Made by a program: the position numbers and the translations under genes
Shown: positions 6,541-11,942 of the stretch, one piece after another
Layout: each line of letters starts with the position of its first letter
Numbering within the stretch: position 1 is the stretch's first letter
Notes under the pieces: generated by a model
The model's input: only the letters and a program-made list of their open reading frames with translations
Databases searched by the model: none
What the model was told of the DNA's origin: nothing
Assembly: GCA_020852155.1 (NCBI GenBank)
Contig: JADZBJ010000118.1
Span: 1 to 11,942 of the forward strand
Length of the DNA: 11,942 bases
Direction of reading: 5' to 3'
From: Saprospiraceae bacterium
GTDB lineage: Bacteria; Bacteroidota; Bacteroidia; Chitinophagales; Saprospiraceae

Positions 6541-6585
6541 GAATGAGTGAGTGGGTGAATGAGCGAATGAGTGAATGAGTGAATG
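6541..6585. repeat. 8-bp tandem repeat (GAATGAGT)n next to the ubiA start
   Basis: Units of eight read GAATGAGT, GAGTGGGT, GAATGAGC, GAATGAGT, GAATGAGT and a partial GAATG, about 5.6 copies. The array begins five bases from the TTG start codon of ubiA, on its upstream side. Units differ at one to two positions, so it is not a pristine microsatellite. Copy-number change would move whatever lies upstream relative to the start codon. Confidence 0.85.
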
Positions 6586-6598
6586 TTTTTTTCCTAAA

Positions 6599-6653
6599 AA
6601 TCCAGACTAATCCTATAAAATTAATCCTGAAAATCCTCAAATCCAGTAAATCC
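6599..6653. repeat. Irregular AATCC (GGATT) word repeat between the ABC ATPase and ubiA
   Basis: AATCC occurs six times, starting at 6599, 6609, 6623, 6632, 6640 and 6649, spaced 8-14 bp, in contexts such as AATCCTGA and AATCCAG. On the minus strand this reads as loosely repeated CAGGATT or TGGATTT. The array stops four bases before the ATPase stop codon. Together with the GAATGAGT repeat it fills almost the whole 120-bp gap. No promoter consensus was found in it. Confidence 0.7.
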
Positions 6654-6656
6654 TGA

Positions 6657-7337
6657 TCAAAGTCCTATTCCTTCCAGTCTATTTCCAATGACAAACTGCT
6701 TCATTTCCATTTCCAGGTGGCCAAAGTCGCGTTTTTTATAATGTCCAGCCAAAACGCCGTCTCTTAACATAAAAATTTCATCGCAGGTATCGTTCAGTGT
6801 CGAGAAGATATGCGATGAAATCAGCACCGTTTTGTTTTGCGCTTTCAGGCGGTGGATGATTTCTGTAATCATGATATTACTGTGAATATCCACGCCATTG
6901 AACGGTTCATCCAGAATAAACACCTCATTTTTTTGCAGCAAAATACCCAGCAGCGCCAGTTTTTTCTTCATGCCGGTTGAGTAAGTCTCCGCGTATTCGT
7001 TCAACGGCAGGTCAAAGATATTTTTTTCTTCATATTTATCCACGTCAATACCTCGTGCAACGGTAAGCAGTTTGAGGTATTCCCCGCCTGTCATGCGTGA
7101 AAAAAAATAGGGACTGGTGGGTAAAAAGCCCAGTATATCCTTGAGGACAGCTACATCAGTCCTGATTTCACCTTCATCAAATGAATTCAAACCGGCCAGA
7201 CAGGTAAACAAGGTCGTTTTGCCAGCGCCGTTTTCACCGACGATACCATAGACTTTTCCGCGCTCAAATTGCAGGTTAATCTGCCTGAGCACTTGCTTTT
7301 TACCATAAGACTTGGAAAGGCTTTTGATTTCGATCAT
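6657..7337 (-). CDS. ABC transporter ATP-binding protein
   Basis: This 226-residue nucleotide-binding subunit has a Walker A motif GENGAGKTT (34-42), an ABC signature YSTGMKKKLAL (119-129), Walker B VFILDEP (139-145, D143 and E144) and an H-loop SSH (H176). Around the expected Q-loop the sequence reads GFLPTSPYFF with no Gln; a similar LP-x-x-P variant occurs in ABC-2 type exporters. It powers export by the membrane protein encoded just upstream. The frame opens at 7421, but the ATG at 7335-7337 (MIEIKSLSKSYG) begins the domain exactly and overlaps the upstream stop as ATGA, so it was chosen. Substrate is unknown. Confidence 0.92.
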   Translation of the reverse strand: MIEIKSLSKSYGKKQVLRQINLQFERGKVYGIVGENGAGKTTLFTCLAGLNSFDEGEIRTDVAVLKDILGFLPTSPYFFSRMTGGEYLKLLTVARGIDVDKYEEKNIFDLPLNEYAETYSTGMKKKLALLGILLQKNEVFILDEPFNGVDIHSNIMITEIIHRLKAQNKTVLISSHIFSTLNDTCDEIFMLRDGVLAGHYKKRDFGHLEMEMKQFVIGNRLEGIGL

Positions 7338-8266
7338 CCTGCCAAGGGTTTTATTTGTCGGCGAGCCTGTTTCCAGAACATCCAGATCACCAGCAAAATC
7401 AAGGGCGGAAAAGTAAAACAAAGTGCCAACAGGATAACCTGAGGCAGTGTAATTTCTCCGGGAAACGCAGCATATTTAGCCAACACAATGGCTGACAGGA
7501 ATAAATAACCCATTACTTGTATCGCCAAGGGTATCCACCAGTTTTCAGTAGCCCACATACCCAGCACCAGGGCCAGTGGCATAGTCAATACCGAAGCGCA
7601 CAGCACCGACAACCATATTTTATGGCGTAAAAAAGCATCCGTTTTTTGCGAATACAACCACACGAAAAACCGGCTCTCCGGCTTTAAATAGTAGGTAAAA
7701 AAGGTAAAAAACAGCAATATCTGCGCAAAATAACCCAATCCGGCATTGCCGGTTTCAAATGTCTTGTACACCAGAAAACCAGCCAGCGCCATGATCATAA
7801 CAGAACGCCTGAAACCAACGATAAACTCAAAAGGCCAATGAAAATACGGCGTTGGGACAACCCATTGCCCACCCTGATTCATACGCACCAGGGCCAGCAC
7901 GACCACCGTCAGCATGAAGGCCAGGACTGGCAACCAATGCCCCGTCAAAACCAGCACGAGCGCAAAAGGCAAACCCGCCAGCGCATTCTCGGTGAGCCGA
8001 ATTCGCCTGAAAGCCGATTCGGTAAAAGTATTTTTCAGGAAATCGCTTCGCTCGCGCTCACTCAGTTTTAAAACAAAACTCAGGGCCAGCACAGCATATA
8101 CCCAGCCCGCATAAGCCGCCGGAACTTTATAAAACAACAAACCCGACAAGGCTGCAAAAACACCTGCCATACCCAGATAACCCCACACACGACCAATACC
8201 AAGATCGTCGGTTAACCAGCGTTCAAACATTCGTCGCTGTAAATCAAAGTAGGTCTGGATTTGCAA
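7334..8266 (-). CDS. Multi-spanning membrane protein, probable ABC-2-like permease
   Basis: This 310-residue protein is mostly hydrophobic, with about eight to nine predicted helices (first near 28-47, last near 280-297) and a basic C-terminal tail KQARRQIKPLAG. Its stop TGA overlaps the ATG of the ABC ATPase (ATGA, 7334-7337), which implies translational coupling and a shared transporter; no substrate-specific motif was recognised. The start is uncertain: the longest sensible start is a TTG (8266-8264) giving MQIQTYFDLQRRMFERWL, an amphipathic N-terminus seen in comparable ABC-2 proteins as I recall them, while the first ATG is at 8230. Upstream of the TTG the frame stays open but runs into the GATTGATCC repeats, so no earlier start is credible. 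The role is inferred from the partner. Confidence 0.72.
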   Translation of the reverse strand: MQIQTYFDLQRRMFERWLTDDLGIGRVWGYLGMAGVFAALSGLLFYKVPAAYAGWVYAVLALSFVLKLSERERSDFLKNTFTESAFRRIRLTENALAGLPFALVLVLTGHWLPVLAFMLTVVVLALVRMNQGGQWVVPTPYFHWPFEFIVGFRRSVMIMALAGFLVYKTFETGNAGLGYFAQILLFFTFFTYYLKPESRFFVWLYSQKTDAFLRHKIWLSVLCASVLTMPLALVLGMWATENWWIPLAIQVMGYLFLSAIVLAKYAAFPGEITLPQVILLALCFTFPPLILLVIWMFWKQARRQIKPLAG

Positions 8267-8494
8267 AAGATTTCGATTAGATCCGATTATGTCCGATTGA
8301 TTCGATTGATCCGATTGATCCGATTGCCCGTCGTAGAGCAGGTGGATTGATTTGATTGATCCGATTACCCGTCGTAGATTAGATGGAACGCGGATAACAC
8401 ACGGATTTTCTTAGTGTTTCTTAGTGTCCCTCAGTGCCTTCGTGGTGAAAAATCGAATCAATCGGATTTAATCGAATCAATCGAACCAATCGAA
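8267..8494. repeat. Composite intergenic repeat cassette with GATTGATCC arrays
   Basis: The whole 228-bp gap between rluA and the membrane-protein gene is repetitive. Its left part is built from CGATTGATCCGATTGATT-like units (8272-8366), and its right part from the complementary AATCGAATCAATCG units (8451-8494). TCCGATTGATTCGATT (8292-8307) and its exact complement (8451-8466) form a 16-bp inverted repeat enclosing 143 bp. Within this lie a 25-bp direct repeat (8313-8337 and 8354-8378, one mismatch) ending CCCGTCGTAGA, and a degenerate 10-bp tandem repeat with TTAGTG cores (8406-8447). No ORF, promoter or RNA gene was recognised. Confidence 0.85.
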
Positions 8495-9214
8495 TCATTC
8501 CTCCCACTTGCGCAGTTGTTTGAGTAGGGCGGCAAAATCCTTGGGTAGTTCAGTTTTGAATTCCAGGCGTTCGCCGGTCGTTGGTTGATCGAGTCGGAGG
8601 CGCATGGAATGCAGGCTGGTACGTTCCATGAGCGGGCGTTCTTCATCGCTGAATTTCCCGCTTTTGAAGGATTTGCCTTTTATTTCAGACAGGAAAAATT
8701 TGTCGCGACGGCCGTACAGCGCATCTACAGCCAGCGGGTAGCCGATGCTTTGAAAATGCACCCGAATCTGGTGCGTACGGCCTGTTTTGATCAAGACTTC
8801 TGTCAAGGTAAAACGTTTGAAACGCTCCGACGCCCGGTAAAATGTCAGGGAGGGTTTACCTTTCGTCGAGATGGTCATTTTGCCCGGTATCGCCGGGTGT
8901 TCGCCGATAGGCTTGTCTATCTCGCCTTCGTCGTGATGCAAAACGCCATCTACCAGCGCCAGGTAGAATTTATCGGCCGTATGATGTTCAAATTGCATGG
9001 AAAGACTTCGGTGCGCCGCTTCATTTCTGGCAAAACAAAGGATGCCGCTCGTTTCGCGGTCCAATCGGTGTACCGTCATCACTTGCCCGTATCGGCGCTG
9101 TAATTCGCCGAGCAAACTGGGTTGCAGACCTTGTCGGTCAGGAATCGTCAACAGACCTGCAGGTTTATCTACTACCAGCAAGTCATCGTCTTCGTAAATC
9201 AGTTGGAAAGACAT
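8495..9214 (-). CDS. RluA family RNA pseudouridine synthase
   Basis: This 239-residue enzyme converts a uridine in rRNA or tRNA to pseudouridine in the cytoplasm. The catalytic motif HRLDRETSG (49-57) supplies D52; KTGRTHQIRVH (143-153) and ALYGRR (165-170) are the other conserved RluA-family blocks, and residues 7-19 (YEDDDLLVVDKPA) form motif I. There is no N-terminal S4 domain, as in RluA or TruC and unlike RluD, so the target uridine is not assignable. The frame opens at 9265 inside a terminator hairpin and reads through its T-run (FFFV); the ATG at 9212-9214 (MSFQLIYEDD) is the proper start. A promoter, short ORF and terminator precede it, suggesting attenuation. mutS2 is divergent. Confidence 0.92.
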   Translation of the reverse strand: MSFQLIYEDDDLLVVDKPAGLLTIPDRQGLQPSLLGELQRRYGQVMTVHRLDRETSGILCFARNEAAHRSLSMQFEHHTADKFYLALVDGVLHHDEGEIDKPIGEHPAIPGKMTISTKGKPSLTFYRASERFKRFTLTEVLIKTGRTHQIRVHFQSIGYPLAVDALYGRRDKFFLSEIKGKSFKSGKFSDEERPLMERTSLHSMRLRLDQPTTGERLEFKTELPKDFAALLKQLRKWEE

Positions 9215-9241
9215 AGCATTCAATACAAGCGGTTTTGAGAC

Positions 9242-9281
9242 AAAAAAAAAGCGGCAGCCGTTCATTGCAAACGGCTACCGC
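9242..9281 (-). terminator. Strong intrinsic terminator in the rluA-family gene leader
   Basis: On the minus strand GCGGTAGCCGTT (9281-9270) pairs with AACGGCTGCCGC (9262-9251), 12 bp with one G-T pair, around the 7-nt loop TGCAATG, and nine T residues follow (9250-9242). This is a textbook intrinsic terminator for minus-strand transcription. It ends 27 nt before the rluA-family ATG. No minus-strand gene lies upstream that it could be terminating, since mutS2 starts divergently. It therefore either attenuates the pseudouridine synthase gene or ends a short RNA of about 60 nt. Confidence 0.88.
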
Positions 9282-9301
9282 GTCATCAAAACACGCTTCA
9301 T
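9275..9301 (-). CDS. Possible eight-codon leader peptide (MKRVLMTR)
   Basis: An ATG within a few bases of the predicted transcription start opens the frame MKRVLMTR and stops at TAG (9277-9275). The TAG lies inside the 5' arm of the terminator stem (9281-9270), so a ribosome finishing this peptide would cover that arm and could prevent the hairpin from forming. This is the layout of translation-dependent attenuators. The ORF is very short and would be nearly leaderless, and no ribosome-binding site is visible, so it may be chance. Confidence 0.3.
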   Translation of the reverse strand: MKRVLMTR

Positions 9302-9307
9302 TTAGCA

Positions 9308-9338
9308 CAAAGGTAATCCAAAAAATTACGTGTGCAAA
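9308..9338 (-). promoter_or_regulatory. Promoter of the rluA-family gene (TTTG-N19-TACCTTTG)
   Basis: On the minus strand TTTG (9338-9335) is followed after 19 nt by TACCTTTG (9315-9308). Both elements and the spacing match the Bacteroidota vegetative promoter consensus of TTTG around -33 and TAnnTTTG around -7. Transcription should start near 9302-9304, giving a leader of about 90 nt that contains the intrinsic terminator and the short ORF. Confidence 0.75.
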
Positions 9339-9408
9339 CACCAAAGTATTTTTTTTGATTTTTTTTTCAACGGGAACTAATGGCAACCGTTTTTGTTTCG
9401 GGTAGCGG

Positions 9409-9416
9409 TACTTTTG
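9409..9416 (+). promoter_or_regulatory. mutS2 promoter, -7 box TACTTTTG
   Basis: TACTTTTG is an exact match to TAnnTTTG and ends 19 bp before the ATG chosen for mutS2. The expected start of transcription is about 9420-9424. A TTTTG at 9391-9395 is too close (13-nt gap) to be a regular -33 element. The divergent promoter of the rluA-family gene lies about 70 bp away, so the two genes share this control region. Confidence 0.6.
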
Positions 9417-9435
9417 CCCTGATTTGGACATTGAA

Positions 9436-11838
9436 ATGAACGATATGCAATTTGAACCGAAAGATGTTTTTCGGAAACTAGAGTTTGACAAAATCCTTGA
9501 CCTGCTCGAAAAGGAAGCCCTCACGCCCATGGCGGCAGAGGTGCTGCGCGATATACGCCCTGAAACCAATTTCCAGAACATAGACCAGTGTCTGCGCGAA
9601 GTGCGCGAATTCAAACTGGCGCTGGAAAAAAACGACCGTTTCCCCATAGAAGGCTTCCCTGATGTGCGCCCCGACCTGAAAATGCTGGATATTGATGGCT
9701 ATACCTTGCTATCCGAGTCGTTTCAAGGCATTTTAAGGCTGCTGCTCATCATGCGCGATGTGTTTAAATTTTTCGCATCCGGCGCTAAAAAAGAGATTTA
9801 CCCCAAACTGTACGAACTCACCCGGCACCTGTCGTACGACGAAGGCCTGGCCAAGGCCATCATGGCCGTTTTTGATGAAAAAGGCGACATCCGGCCCGAC
9901 GCATCGCCTGAATTACAGCGAATCCGTCGCGAAACGCAATCCAAAATGCGCGAACTGGACAGTCGTTTTCGTCAGGTCGTGCAGGAATATCGCAGCAAAG
10001 GCTGGCTGGCCGACTCACCTGAATCTTTCCGCAATGGCCGTCGGGTTTTGACCGTGCCTTCGGAGCATAAACGCAAAATCAGGGGTATTATCCACGATGA
10101 ATCCGATACGGGCCGAACAGCCTTTATTGAGCCGGAAGCCATCATCGAAATCAACAATGACCTGTTTGATCTGGAGCAGGACGAGCGCCGCGAAATCTAT
10201 CGCATCTTGCGCGAACTGAGCCAAACCATCCGCCCTTACAGCCCCGTGCTGAAGGCTTACTTCGAAGTGCTGGTCAAACTCGACATCATCCACGCCCGCG
10301 CACGATTGGCCCTGGCCATGAAGGGCAACATGCCGATTCTGAAGGAAAAACCTCAAATCTCAATCCGGCGCGGCTATCACCCTTTGCTCCTGCTTAAAAA
10401 TAAAGCCCAGGGCAAAAAAACAGTCCCTTTTGAACTCCGGCTCAATTCCGAAAACCACATCCTCATCCTGAGCGGCCCCAATGCCGGCGGTAAATCGGTC
10501 GCGATGAAATCAGTGGGCCTGCTTCAGATGATGGTGCAATGCGGACTGCTAATTCCGGTGCATGAATTGAGTGAATTCGGCATTTTTCATCAAATTTTTG
10601 CCGACATCGGCGACCAGCAAAGCCTCGACGACGACCTGAGTACCTACTCGTCGCGCCTGCAAAATGCACGGGTTTTCCTGGAAAAAGCCACGCCAAAAAC
10701 GCTGGTGCTCATTGATGAAATGGGCAGCGGCACCGACCCCAAACCGGGTGGCGCCATTGCGGAAGCCGTACTGCGACAATTGCATCGGAAAGGCGTTTTT
10801 GCCGTGATCACGACGCACTACTCCAACCTGAAAGTTTTTGCGTTCCGCAATCCGGGCATCCTGAATGGCAATATGCACTTCGACAAGGACACCCTTTCGC
10901 CGACCTACGAACTGAAAGTTGGCCGCCCCGGTAGTTCCTATGCCTTTGAAATTGCCGAAAAAAGCGGCCTGCCCCGCGACCTGATTCAGTACGCGCGCAA
11001 CCGCACCGGTTCGGAAACCGCCGTGGATGATATCCTCATCGAATTGCAACGCGAAAAACAGGAACTGGAGGAAAAACTCCTGTCCATCTACGACAAGGAG
11101 CAAAACCTGGCCCGACTGATCAAAACCTACGACTCCATGCACCATGACCTGGAGGTGAAGCGCAAACGCCTGAAACTCGATCAAAAAGAGCACGAATTGC
11201 GGATCAGCGCCAACACCAGCCGGGAAGTAGAAAAAATCATCCGCCAACTTAAAGAGGAGAAAAACCTCGAAAAAGCACAGCAAGTCAGTCAACAGTTGCG
11301 TCAGGAACGCCAGGAAAAAGCCCAGGCTGTTGATGCCGTGAATGCAGAAGTGGTGCGCCTCGAAGAGAAAAATATCCCATCGGCAGCCAGCCGTCCGTTG
11401 GCCGAAGGCGACTATGTGCGTTTGCGCGCCGGTGGCGCTATTGGCCGAATTGAACAAATCAAGGGCCAGAAGGCCAGCGTGTTGATGGGCGGCATTACAG
11501 TACAGGCGCGATTGAGCGACCTGCAACCGGCTGCCGCACCCATCCAGCAGACGTCAAACATCAGTTTGACTGACGTTCAAAGAGCGGCTTCCTTCGATGC
11601 CAAGATTGACCTGCGCGGCATGGCCAAAGATGAAGCCATGCGGGTGCTCGAAAAGTTTGTGGATAATGCGCTGATGTCCGACGCCTCCTCCCTGCGTATC
11701 CTCCACGGGAAAGGTGATGGCATACTTCGAAAAGTTGTCCGCCAGAAACTGCGCGAATATGGCAGCAGCATCGGCAGCCTCTACCACCCGCCGCAAGACG
11801 ACGGAGGCGACGGTGTCACAATTGTTGATTTGGTATAG
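9436..11838 (+). CDS. mutS2: Endonuclease MutS2
   Basis: This 800-residue protein is a full-length MutS2, a homodimeric ATPase acting on branched DNA, where it restrains homologous recombination; in Bacillus it also acts on collided ribosomes. It lacks the MutS mismatch-recognition domain. The core and clamp regions (about 1-320) lead to the ATPase: Walker A GPNAGGKS (347-354), DIGDQQSLDDDLSTYSSRL, Walker B LVLIDEMGSGTDP (423-435) and ITTHYSNLK. A charged coiled coil covers about 535-645, and a C-terminal Smr nuclease domain (about 721-800) carries DLRG (725-728) and HGKGDGILR (757-765). The ATG at 9436 suits the promoter box ending at 9416; an earlier in-frame TTG (9424) sits almost on the predicted transcript start, and an ATG at 9445 is an alternative. 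Confidence 0.96.
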   Translation: MNDMQFEPKDVFRKLEFDKILDLLEKEALTPMAAEVLRDIRPETNFQNIDQCLREVREFKLALEKNDRFPIEGFPDVRPDLKMLDIDGYTLLSESFQGILRLLLIMRDVFKFFASGAKKEIYPKLYELTRHLSYDEGLAKAIMAVFDEKGDIRPDASPELQRIRRETQSKMRELDSRFRQVVQEYRSKGWLADSPESFRNGRRVLTVPSEHKRKIRGIIHDESDTGRTAFIEPEAIIEINNDLFDLEQDERREIYRILRELSQTIRPYSPVLKAYFEVLVKLDIIHARARLALAMKGNMPILKEKPQISIRRGYHPLLLLKNKAQGKKTVPFELRLNSENHILILSGPNAGGKSVAMKSVGLLQMMVQCGLLIPVHELSEFGIFHQIFADIGDQQSLDDDLSTYSSRLQNARVFLEKATPKTLVLIDEMGSGTDPKPGGAIAEAVLRQLHRKGVFAVITTHYSNLKVFAFRNPGILNGNMHFDKDTLSPTYELKVGRPGSSYAFEIAEKSGLPRDLIQYARNRTGSETAVDDILIELQREKQELEEKLLSIYDKEQNLARLIKTYDSMHHDLEVKRKRLKLDQKEHELRISANTSREVEKIIRQLKEEKNLEKAQQVSQQLRQERQEKAQAVDAVNAEVVRLEEKNIPSAASRPLAEGDYVRLRAGGAIGRIEQIKGQKASVLMGGITVQARLSDLQPAAAPIQQTSNISLTDVQRAASFDAKIDLRGMAKDEAMRVLEKFVDNALMSDASSLRILHGKGDGILRKVVRQKLREYGSSIGSLYHPPQDDGGDGVTIVDLV

Positions 11839-11840
11839 TT

Positions 11841-11942
11841 CCGCCGAACCCCGGTCGGCGACTCTACGTTCGGCCTACGCTCGCACGCCGAACGGGGTTC
11901 GGCGGTACTTAGTGCTGCACGCCGAACGGGGTTCGGCGGTAC
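11841..11942. repeat. GC-rich hairpin repeats downstream of mutS2, continuing beyond the window
   Basis: A 26-bp sequence beginning GCACGCCGAACGGGG occurs identically at 11883-11908 and 11917-11942, a 34-bp period. Each copy contains CGCCGAAC-GGG-GTTCGGCG, an 8-bp perfect hairpin with a three-base loop. CCGCCGAACCCC (11841-11852), three bases after the mutS2 stop, is the exact complement of GGGGTTCGGCGG in both copies, and alternatively folds locally through CGCCGA (11842-11847) and TCGGCG (11855-11860). The second copy ends at the window edge, so the number of units is unknown. It may act as a mutS2 terminator region or be a REP-like repeat. Confidence 0.8.

Noticed and set aside
8267..8346. 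Open reading frame continuing upstream of the membrane-protein TTG through the repeats
   Set aside because: It has no start codon of the usual types and would encode a repetitive SNQSDQ-like string that is plainly translated repeat.
9215..9265. Earlier ATG for the rluA-family gene
   Set aside because: It lies in the terminator loop and the frame would translate the T-run; the conserved family sequence begins at 9214.
9424..9435. TTG start giving four more residues to MutS2
   Set aside because: It coincides with the expected transcription start of the TACTTTTG promoter, so an ATG a few codons later is more likely.
10549..11526. A 325-codon open frame on the minus strand
   Set aside because: It lies wholly antisense to mutS2, whose domains are all recognisable; its composition reflects the opposite strand of a GC-rich charged protein.
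11883..11942. Short repeats with a constant period, resembling a CRISPR array
   Set aside because: Only two copies are visible, the gap between them is 8 bp, and the repeats are self-contained hairpins; no cas gene is present.

Overview
The window looks like chromosomal DNA from a member of the Bacteroidota, perhaps near the Saprospiria or Chitinophagia. Three things point there. Several gene starts have promoter boxes of the Bacteroidota type TAnnTTTG and no clear Shine-Dalgarno sequence. fabF is followed by rnc on one strand, an order common in this phylum. The OmpA-type and UbiA proteins also have a Bacteroidota look. The phylum is well supported; anything finer is a guess.

Layout from left to right: the 3' end of an IS5-like transposase and its probable right end (1-124); a minus-strand SemiSWEET sugar transporter; an intergenic inverted repeat array built on the word GGTTATTTGT (421-608); a minus-strand PaaG-type enoyl-CoA isomerase, divergent from a plus-strand GNAT acetyltransferase. 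A long minus-strand run follows. Read in its direction of transcription (right to left) it is rluA-type pseudouridine synthase, ABC-2-like membrane protein, ABC ATPase (ATGA overlap with the membrane gene), UbiA prenyltransferase, fabF, rnc and an OmpA-domain envelope protein. mutS2 lies on the plus strand at the right end, divergent from rluA, and is followed by GC-rich hairpin repeats that run off the window.

Most genes are housekeeping: fatty-acid elongation (fabF), RNA processing (rnc), RNA modification (rluA family), recombination or ribosome rescue (mutS2), polyprenyl transfer (UbiA) and envelope anchoring (OmpA domain). The ABC pair forms a translationally coupled exporter-like unit.

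The less ordinary content is between the genes. The gaps upstream of the SemiSWEET, ubiA and membrane-protein genes are each filled with a different short-word repeat, and two of these contain perfect inverted arms of 16-21 bp. A well-formed promoter upstream of rluA is followed within about 60 nt by a strong intrinsic terminator, with an eight-codon ORF whose stop codon lies in the terminator stem, which suggests attenuation. A 13-bp perfect stem lies between fabF and rnc, in the probable leader of the RNase III gene. No defence island, CRISPR array or other obviously new multi-gene system was seen.
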